NCBI GenBank assembly: GCA_946480245.1
Contig: CAMLIZ010000001.1
Coordinates: 15,110-79,109 of the forward strand
Reading direction: 5' to 3'
DNA from: an uncultured Pseudomonadota bacterium
Lineage (GTDB): Bacteria > Pseudomonadota > Gammaproteobacteria > Burkholderiales > Burkholderiaceae
DNA length: 64,000 nt
This document shows, piece after piece, positions 58,540 to 64,000 of the stretch; within the stretch, counting starts at the first letter, position 1, and every line of letters starts with the position of its first letter. The notes beneath the pieces are model-generated. The model made no database searches. It saw nothing but the letters and a program-made list of their open reading frames with translations, and was not told where the DNA came from. Made by a program: the position numbers and the translations under genes.

Positions 58540-59816
58540 CATTGGCGCAGCGCGTCGCGGGCCTGCAGCCACCAGTACGTGGCCTGGGCCGCGGCCAGCC
58601 CGAGCGGGCCCCAGGTGCGCGGCAGGCCGTAGGGCGCGAAGCCGGCCGGCAGCGGCGCCTCGCCGGTGAGCGCGGCCGCCAGCACCTCGCCGGCCATCGT
58701 GGTGGGCCCGACGCCGTGGCCGCCGAAGCCCATGGCGTACCACGGGCCCGCGGGCAGGCGGCCGATCTGCGGCATCTGGTGGCGCGCATAGCTCATCAGC
58801 CCGCTCCATGCGTGCTCCACGCGCACGCCCTCGAGTTGCGGGTACACGCGCAGCAGGTCGCGCATTAGCAGGCGCTGCACCTCGGCCGGTGCACGATCGC
58901 GCACCGAGATGCGGCCGCCCCACAGCAGGCGCGTGTCGGGCAGCGGGCGGTAGTAGTCGAACGCGAAGCGCGTGTCGTACACCGCGGCCTGCGTGCGCAG
59001 CGCGTCGTGCAGCCGATCGTGCAGCGGCTCGGTGGTCATCACATAGGTGGCGATCGGCAGCACCGCGCGCGCCAGCGGCGGAAACAGCCGGCCGATGTAG
59101 CCGCCGCAGGCCACCACCACGTCGCGGCACTGCAGCTCGGCGCCGCCGGCCTGCACGCGCCAGCCGGCGCCGTGGCGCGTGATCGCGTTCACGCGCGTGC
59201 CCTCGTGCAGCCGCACTCCGGCGTCGTGCAGCACGCGTGCCAGGCCCTGCGCATACTTCAGTGGATGGAAGTGGAAGGCATTGGGTTCGTGCAGTGCCGC
59301 GTGGTAGCGCTCGCTGCACAGCAGCGCACGCGTCTCGTCGCGCGGCAGCCAGCGCCAAGTCACGTCGAACTGCTGCTGCATGAAGCGCTGCAAGGTGCGC
59401 AGCGGCGCGTCGTCGGCAAACCAGTTGGCCAACAGCACGCCGGCGTACACCGCGTCGCAGTCGATCGCATGGCGCGCGATGCGCTGGCGAATGCGCTCCA
59501 CCGCGTCCAGGGTCAGCTGGTACAGGCCGCGCGCCTGCACCGGCCCCAGCTGGCGCACGAGGTCGGCGTTGTCGAGGCTGAAGCCGCCGAACACGAAGCC
59601 GCCATTGCGGCCCGACGCGCCGTGGCCGATGGCCTCGGCCTCCAGCAGCACCACGTCGCGCACACCGCGCTCGTGCAGGCTCATGGCGGTGGCCAGGCCC
59701 GCGAAGCCGCCGCCGATGATCGCCACCTGCGCCTCGGCCTTTGCCTGCAGCGGTGCGAAGCGCGGCGGCGCGCCGGCGCTGGCGTGGTAGTGGGTGAGGG
59801 GCGGGCGGGCGGTCAC
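58539..59816 (-). CDS. FAD-dependent oxidoreductase, PuuB/OrdL-like
   Basis: 425 residues from GTG 59816. The N-terminal dinucleotide fold (VAIIGGGFAGLATAMSLHER) and GHGASGRNGGFVFGG, with the C-terminal HAWSGLMSYARHQMPQIGRL, are typical of DAO-family amine oxidases such as gamma-glutamylputrescine oxidase. The stop coincides with the terminator. It follows the alanine dehydrogenase gene by 20 bases, suggesting a shared amino acid or polyamine catabolic operon. Confidence 0.88.
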   Translation of the reverse strand: MTARPPLTHYHASAGAPPRFAPLQAKAEAQVAIIGGGFAGLATAMSLHERGVRDVVLLEAEAIGHGASGRNGGFVFGGFSLDNADLVRQLGPVQARGLYQLTLDAVERIRQRIARHAIDCDAVYAGVLLANWFADDAPLRTLQRFMQQQFDVTWRWLPRDETRALLCSERYHAALHEPNAFHFHPLKYAQGLARVLHDAGVRLHEGTRVNAITRHGAGWRVQAGGAELQCRDVVVACGGYIGRLFPPLARAVLPIATYVMTTEPLHDRLHDALRTQAAVYDTRFAFDYYRPLPDTRLLWGGRISVRDRAPAEVQRLLMRDLLRVYPQLEGVRVEHAWSGLMSYARHQMPQIGRLPAGPWYAMGFGGHGVGPTTMAGEVLAAALTGEAPLPAGFAPYGLPRTWGPLGLAAAQATYWWLQARDALRQ

Positions 59817-59836
59817 GCGGCCGATTGTGGCCGCGC

Positions 59837-60949
59837 CTACAGCAGCGCCTCCGGCGCGGTGAAGGCGTGTTGCAGCGCGTGCGCCACCGCCTTGTTGGTC
59901 ACCTGGCCGGCGGCCACGTTGAGCCCGGCCATCAGGTGCGGGTTGCGCTTGAGCGCCTCGCGCCAGCCGTGGTCGGCGATCTGCAGCGTGAACGGCAGCG
60001 TCGCGTTGTTCAGCGCGTAGGTGCTGGTGCGCGGCACTGCACCGGGCATGTTGGCCACGCAGTAGTGCACCACCCCGTCGACCACGTACGTGGGCTCGGC
60101 ATGCGTGGTGGGATGCGAGGTCTCGAAGCAGCCGCCCTGGTCGATGGCCACGTCGACGATGACCGCGCCGCGCTTCATGCCGGCGAGCATCGCGCGCGTC
60201 ACCAGCTTGGGCGCGGACGCGCCGGGGATCAGCACCGCGCCGATCACCAGATCGGCCGACAGCACCTCGCGCTCCACGTTGTCCTGGTTCGAATACAAGG
60301 TGCCCACGCGCGCGCCCAGCATCGCGTCGAGCCGGCGCAGTGCATCGAGCGAGCGGTCGATCACCACCACCTGGGCGCCGGTGCCCACCGCGATCTGCGC
60401 GGCGTTGGTGCCGACCACGCCGCCGCCGAGGATGACGATCTTGGCCGGCGCCACCCCGGGCACGCCGCCCAGCAGCACGCCGAGGCCGCCGTGCGCCTTC
60501 TCGAGGTGATGCGCGCCGGCCTGCACGGCCATGCGGCCGGCCACCTCCGACATCGGCGCCAGCAGCGGCAGCCCGCCGCCGGGCTGCGTGACGGTCTCGT
60601 AGGCGATGCACACGGCGCCGCTCTTCATCAGGTCCGCGCACTGGTCGGGGTCGGGCGCGAGGTGCAGGTAGGTGAAGAGGATCTGCCCTTCGCGCAGCAT
60701 CGCCCGCTCCGCCGCCTGCGGCTCCTTGACCTTGACGATCATCTCCGCCTTGCGGAACACCGCCGCCGCGTCGTCGACGATCTGTGCGCCCGCGCGCTGG
60801 TAGTCGTCGTCGCCCGCGCCGATGCCGTCACCGGCGCCGCGCTGCACCTGCACGTCGTGGCCGTGCGCGACGAGCTCGCGCACCGACGCGGGTGTGAGCC
60901 CGACACGGTACTCGTGGTTCTTGATCTCCTTGGGTACGCCGATCCGCAT
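59837..60949 (-). CDS. ald: Alanine dehydrogenase
   Basis: 370 residues. The N-terminal [20 protein letters not shown] is diagnostic. The Rossmann motif is [20 protein letters not shown], and catalytic residues include Lys and His in VKVKEPQ and YLHLAPD. It oxidises L-alanine to pyruvate with NAD. ATG 60949 is the standard start; the open frame extends further upstream without conserved sequence. Confidence 0.96.
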   Translation of the reverse strand: MRIGVPKEIKNHEYRVGLTPASVRELVAHGHDVQVQRGAGDGIGAGDDDYQRAGAQIVDDAAAVFRKAEMIVKVKEPQAAERAMLREGQILFTYLHLAPDPDQCADLMKSGAVCIAYETVTQPGGGLPLLAPMSEVAGRMAVQAGAHHLEKAHGGLGVLLGGVPGVAPAKIVILGGGVVGTNAAQIAVGTGAQVVVIDRSLDALRRLDAMLGARVGTLYSNQDNVEREVLSADLVIGAVLIPGASAPKLVTRAMLAGMKRGAVIVDVAIDQGGCFETSHPTTHAEPTYVVDGVVHYCVANMPGAVPRTSTYALNNATLPFTLQIADHGWREALKRNPHLMAGLNVAAGQVTNKAVAHALQHAFTAPEALL

Positions 60950-61033
60950 GGAATGTCTCCTGTAAGAGCCCTGTCCGTCGCCGTGGCCGGCTCGTGGCCG
61001 GCGCGGCACCTTGCATGAACTTTGCGCCTGCAA

Positions 61034-61624
61034 TCAGCCCACCTGCGCCCCGACCAACGCGGCCACCTCGGCCAGCCAGGCCTCGCGTTGCGCCGGCGTG
61101 CTGGCCGCCATCGGCCCGACCATGCGGCGCACCACGGTCGGCACGCCGCACAGCCCGAACACGCAGCGCTCCCACAGCGCCTGCAGCGGGTCGCCGAACA
61201 CGGCGGCCTCGCGCTCGGCCGGCGTGTTCGAGGTGTTGAACACGAACGCGCAGCGCGCCTTCAGCAGGCCCACCGGCACGCCGTCGTAGCCGGTGCCTTC
61301 GGGGTAGCCGTAGGCCGTGTCGAGCCGGAACACGCGGTCGATCCAGCCCTTCAGGATCGCCGGCGGCTGGCCCCACCAGTTGGGGTGGAACACGAGCACG
61401 AGGCTGGCCTCGGCGAGCTCGCGGCAGTGTTGCTCGACCAGCGCATCGTCGGAGCGGGTGTTGCCGCTCTCGCCGACCGGCTGCACCGGGTTGAAGCCCT
61501 CGGCGTACAGGTCGTGCGCGGCGATCGTCCAGCCCCGGTCCTGAAGCACGCGGTGGGTGGCCTCGGCCATCGCATGGCTGAAGCTGCTGCGGCTGGGATG
61601 GGCGACGACGGACAGCGCAAGCAT
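61034..61624 (-). CDS. NAD(P)H oxidoreductase, KefF/NQO-like flavodoxin fold
   Basis: 196 residues: SVVAHPSRSSFSHAMAEATH, HDLYAEGFNPV, LVFHPNWWGQPPAILKGWID and FRLDTAYGYPEGTGYDGVPV match the flavodoxin_2 family, which binds FMN or FAD and reduces quinones, sometimes regulating potassium efflux. It is a monocistronic or first gene on this strand, 84 bases upstream of ald. Confidence 0.92.
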   Translation of the reverse strand: MLALSVVAHPSRSSFSHAMAEATHRVLQDRGWTIAAHDLYAEGFNPVQPVGESGNTRSDDALVEQHCRELAEASLVLVFHPNWWGQPPAILKGWIDRVFRLDTAYGYPEGTGYDGVPVGLLKARCAFVFNTSNTPAEREAAVFGDPLQALWERCVFGLCGVPTVVRRMVGPMAASTPAQREAWLAEVAALVGAQVG

Positions 61625-61691
61625 CGGAACCTGCAGGGGCAGTGGGCGTGAGGCATTATGTGGCGCTCACCTGCCGCATGTTCTGTCGTCG

Positions 61692-63377
61692 ATGACCGCA
61701 TCCACCAACGATTCTTCTGCTGCCGTGCAGCGTGCGCCCCGCCCGTCGGCCACGCTGGTGGTCGTGCGCGACGCGCCGGTGGGCGTCGAAGTGCTGCTGC
61801 TGCGCCGCGCCGAGCGCGGCGACCACAACAGCGGTGCGTGGGTGTTCCCCGGCGGGCTGGTCGAGAAGGCGGATGCGGCGGCGGGTACGCTGAGCCCGTG
61901 GCTGGACGATGCCGGGGCCAGCGCGCGGCTGGGCCTGCGCGAGGGTGGCCTGGCCTACTACGTGGCCGCCGTGCGCGAGACCTTCGAGGAGTGCGGTCTG
62001 CTGTTCGCCGCCGAGCCGGCCAGCGGCGCGCTGGCCGGCGGCGGCACCGAGCAGCGCCTGCGCGACTGGCGCGGCGTGCTGCACCGCGGCGAGCGCAGCC
62101 TGGCCGAGTTCTGCGAGGCGGCCGGGCTGATGCTCGCGCTGGACCGCCTGGCCTACCTGAGCCACTGGGTCACGCCGCTGGCGCGCCCCAAGCGCTTCGA
62201 CACGCGCTTCTTCGTCGCCGAAGCCCCGCCGGGGCAGGACGCGCTGCACGACGCGAACGAGCTGCTGGAGCACCGCTGGCTGCGGCCGGCCGACGCGATC
62301 GCGCAGGCCGGCGCGCTGAAGCTGATGACCCCGACGCTGAAGACGTTGGAGTCGATCGCGCGCTTCGACAGCGTGGCTGCGCTGATGCAGTGGGCGCGCA
62401 GCCCGCGCGAGGTGCCGGTGACCCTGCCGCGGGTGGGCACCGGCGCGCAGGGCCCGCGCCCGGTCACGCCCGACGAGCCGGCGTTCGCGGAGCTGGGCCG
62501 CATCGACCCCGAAGGCCACGGCACCGGCTGCTACGACATCCGCCCGGGTGCGGCGGTGCGCCTGTCGCCGCGCCTGATCCGCGTGACCGCGAACAACGGC
62601 AGCGTGATGACCGGTCCGGGCACCAACACCTACCTGGTGGGCGGCGGTCCGCGCAACGAATGGGCGGCGATCGATCCCGGCCCGCGCGACGAGGCGCACG
62701 TGGCGGCGGTGCTGGCCGCCGCGCCCGGCCCGATCACCCGCATCTTCGCGACCCACACTCACCAGGACCATTCCCCGGCCGCCGCGCTGCTGAAGGCGCG
62801 CACCGGCGCGCCGCTGCACGGCCGCCTGCCGGCGCACCCCGAATGGCAGGACGCCAGCTTCGTGCCCGACCTGCCGCTGCAAGGCGGCGAGCGCATCGTG
62901 CTCGACGAGGGCGTGACCCTGCGCGCGGTGCACACGCCGGGCCATGCGTCGAACCACCTTTGCTACGTGCTCGAGGAGGAGAAGACGCTGTTCTCCGGCG
63001 ACCACGTGATGCAGCGCTCCACGGTGGTGATCAACCCGCCCGACGGCGACATGGCGTCCTATGTGGCGTCACTGCGGCGCCTGTGCGAGCTCGACCTCGA
63101 ATGGATCGCCCCGGGCCACGGCTTCCTGATCGACCAGCCTCGCCAGGCGATGGAGGCGATCGTCGCGCACCGTCTCAAGCGCGAGCAGAAGGTGGTCGAT
63201 GCGCTGCGCGACCTCGGCCCTGCCGGGGAGCAGGCGCTGCTCGCGCAGGTGTACGACGACGTGCCCGAGCGCATGCACGCGATGGCGATGCGCTCGCTGA
63301 AGGCGCACCTGCTCAAGCTGCGCGACGAAGGCCGGGCGCTCGAGGGTGACGGCGGCTGGCACCTGGCGGCCGGATAA
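61692..63377 (+). CDS. Nudix hydrolase fused to a metallo-beta-lactamase-fold domain
   Basis: 561 residues. The first about 270 are a Nudix-like domain (VLLLRRAERGDHNSGAWVFP, then VAAVRETFEECGLL); the Gly of the Nudix box precedes an insertion, so the box is degenerate. The rest is a LACTB2-like hydrolase with GPGTNTYLVGGG, THTHQDHSPAAALL (His-x-His-x-Asp-His), TPGHASNHLCYV, FSGDHVMQ and a C-terminal winged helix. The fusion probably hydrolyses acyl-CoA or nucleotide-linked substrates, and its place beside icmF fits CoA metabolism. Confidence 0.88.
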   Translation: MTASTNDSSAAVQRAPRPSATLVVVRDAPVGVEVLLLRRAERGDHNSGAWVFPGGLVEKADAAAGTLSPWLDDAGASARLGLREGGLAYYVAAVRETFEECGLLFAAEPASGALAGGGTEQRLRDWRGVLHRGERSLAEFCEAAGLMLALDRLAYLSHWVTPLARPKRFDTRFFVAEAPPGQDALHDANELLEHRWLRPADAIAQAGALKLMTPTLKTLESIARFDSVAALMQWARSPREVPVTLPRVGTGAQGPRPVTPDEPAFAELGRIDPEGHGTGCYDIRPGAAVRLSPRLIRVTANNGSVMTGPGTNTYLVGGGPRNEWAAIDPGPRDEAHVAAVLAAAPGPITRIFATHTHQDHSPAAALLKARTGAPLHGRLPAHPEWQDASFVPDLPLQGGERIVLDEGVTLRAVHTPGHASNHLCYVLEEEKTLFSGDHVMQRSTVVINPPDGDMASYVASLRRLCELDLEWIAPGHGFLIDQPRQAMEAIVAHRLKREQKVVDALRDLGPAGEQALLAQVYDDVPERMHAMAMRSLKAHLLKLRDEGRALEGDGGWHLAAG

Positions 63378-63392
63378 GGCCGGCCGGCGCCG

Positions 63393-64000
63393 CTACATGC
63401 TGCGCCGGTACTGCCCGCCCACCTCGAACAGCGCGCTGGTGATCTGCCCCAGCGAGCACACGCGCACCGCGTCCATCAGCACCTCGAACACGTTGCGGTT
63501 GTCGATCACCGCCTGCTTCAGGCGCTGCAGCAGCGCCGGGGCCTCGGCGGCGTGGCGCGCATGGAAGTCGTTCAGCCGCTGCAGCTGGCTCTGCTTCTCC
63601 GCTTCGGTCGAGCGGGCCAGCTCGATGGTCTCGGCCACAGGGTCGCCGTGCGGGTTGCGGAAGGTGTTCACGCCGATGATCGGGTACTCGCCGGTGTGCT
63701 TGAGCATCTCGTAGTGCAGCGACTCCTCCTGGATCTTGCCGCGCTGGTAGCCGGTTTCCATCGCGCCCAGCACGCCACCGCGCTCGGCGATGCGCTCGAA
63801 CTCGGCCAGCACGGCTTCCTCCACCAGCTCGGTCAACTCGTCGATGATGAACGCGCCCTGGTTCGGGTTCTCGTTCTTCGCCAGGCCCCATTCGCGGTTG
63901 ATGATCAGCTGGATCGCCATCGCGCGGCGCACGCTTTCCTCGGTGGGCGTGGTGATCGCCTCGTCGTAGGCGTTGGTGTGCAGCGAGTTGCAGTTGTCGT
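63393..64000 (-). CDS. icmF: Isobutyryl-CoA mutase/G-protein fusion (IcmF-like), C-terminal part
   Basis: Read from the window edge: [60 protein letters not shown], then [20 protein letters not shown] and [18 protein letters not shown]. This is the C-terminal end of the B12-dependent acyl-CoA mutase domain, closest to IcmF, which rearranges isobutyryl-CoA and n-butyryl-CoA. Only 202 codons lie in the window; the rest continues beyond base 64000. Confidence 0.88.
   Translation of the reverse strand, partial: DNCNSLHTNAYDEAITTPTEESVRRAMAIQLIINREWGLAKNENPNQGAFIIDELTELVEEAVLAEFERIAERGGVLGAMETGYQRGKIQEESLHYEMLKHTGEYPIIGVNTFRNPHGDPVAETIELARSTEAEKQSQLQRLNDFHARHAAEAPALLQRLKQAVIDNRNVFEVLMDAVRVCSLGQITSALFEVGGQYRRSM

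Overview
The window is strongly GC-rich and coding-dense, with overlapping start and stop codons and betaproteobacterial gene families (minor pilins of the PilVWX/FimT type, a YghU-type transferase, NodU- and IcmF-type enzymes). It looks like the chromosome of a Burkholderiales bacterium near Rubrivivax, Leptothrix or Methylibium. The genus is a guess from content, not a measurement.

Layout. 1-3.3 kb: a minus-strand type IV pilus minor-pilin operon (pilE, fimT, pilV, pilW, pilX and the 5' end of pilY1). 3.4-5.7 kb: a membrane GGDEF/EAL protein preceded by a 36-codon ORF. 5.9-29.7 kb: a nearly complete type III secretion system (T3SS) in several units. The large operon sctI-S-C-D-(yscE-like)-(yscG-like)-J-K-L-O-P-T-U-Q-R runs from 6.5 to 17.5 kb. 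A CapA-like gene lies opposite. A second operon holds sctV, a small SpoA protein, a second SctQ-like protein, a NodU-family carbamoyltransferase and a 2-oxoglutarate/Fe(II) oxygenase. A prolyl-hydroxylase-like gene, an ECF sigma factor, and a unit with two 68-residue needle-like proteins flanking a repetitive W/F-rich protein and then the ATPase sctN complete it. 29.7-36.1 kb: a two-partner secretion pair. 36-41 kb: glutaminase, a PstS-like protein, an anti-sigma-like protein, a LysR regulator, a DUF6817-like protein and a third 2OG/Fe(II) oxygenase. 41.4-44.7 kb: two paralogous polyproline proteins that look like T3SS substrates, plus a small Pro-rich ORF. 44.7-64 kb: mostly housekeeping or accessory genes, with a doubly truncated VOC/Lrp pair, a bacterial NLR with its amyloid-motif partner, and enzymes at the right edge.

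The most informative signal is a 22-bp element, GGG-W3-N3-C-N2-M-TGTRGACCA, which I found six times. Every copy lies upstream of a T3SS-linked unit and points into it: the sctI operon, the sctV operon, the prolyl hydroxylase, the needle/sctN unit, the polyproline genes 12 kb away, and a lone transposase-OrfA-like gene. It defines a candidate regulon that joins the export machine, the hydroxylase and carbamoyltransferase genes, and the polyproline proteins.

Working model (inference): this T3SS exports proline-rich proteins that are first modified by prolyl hydroxylation, and perhaps by O-carbamoylation, with enzymes co-expressed with the apparatus. I recognise no translocator or gatekeeper gene here, so the system may be incomplete in this window or may use unfamiliar distal components, such as the repeat protein at 27 kb. 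No tRNA, rRNA or CRISPR array was seen, and no stretch longer than about 300 bases is without a gene.
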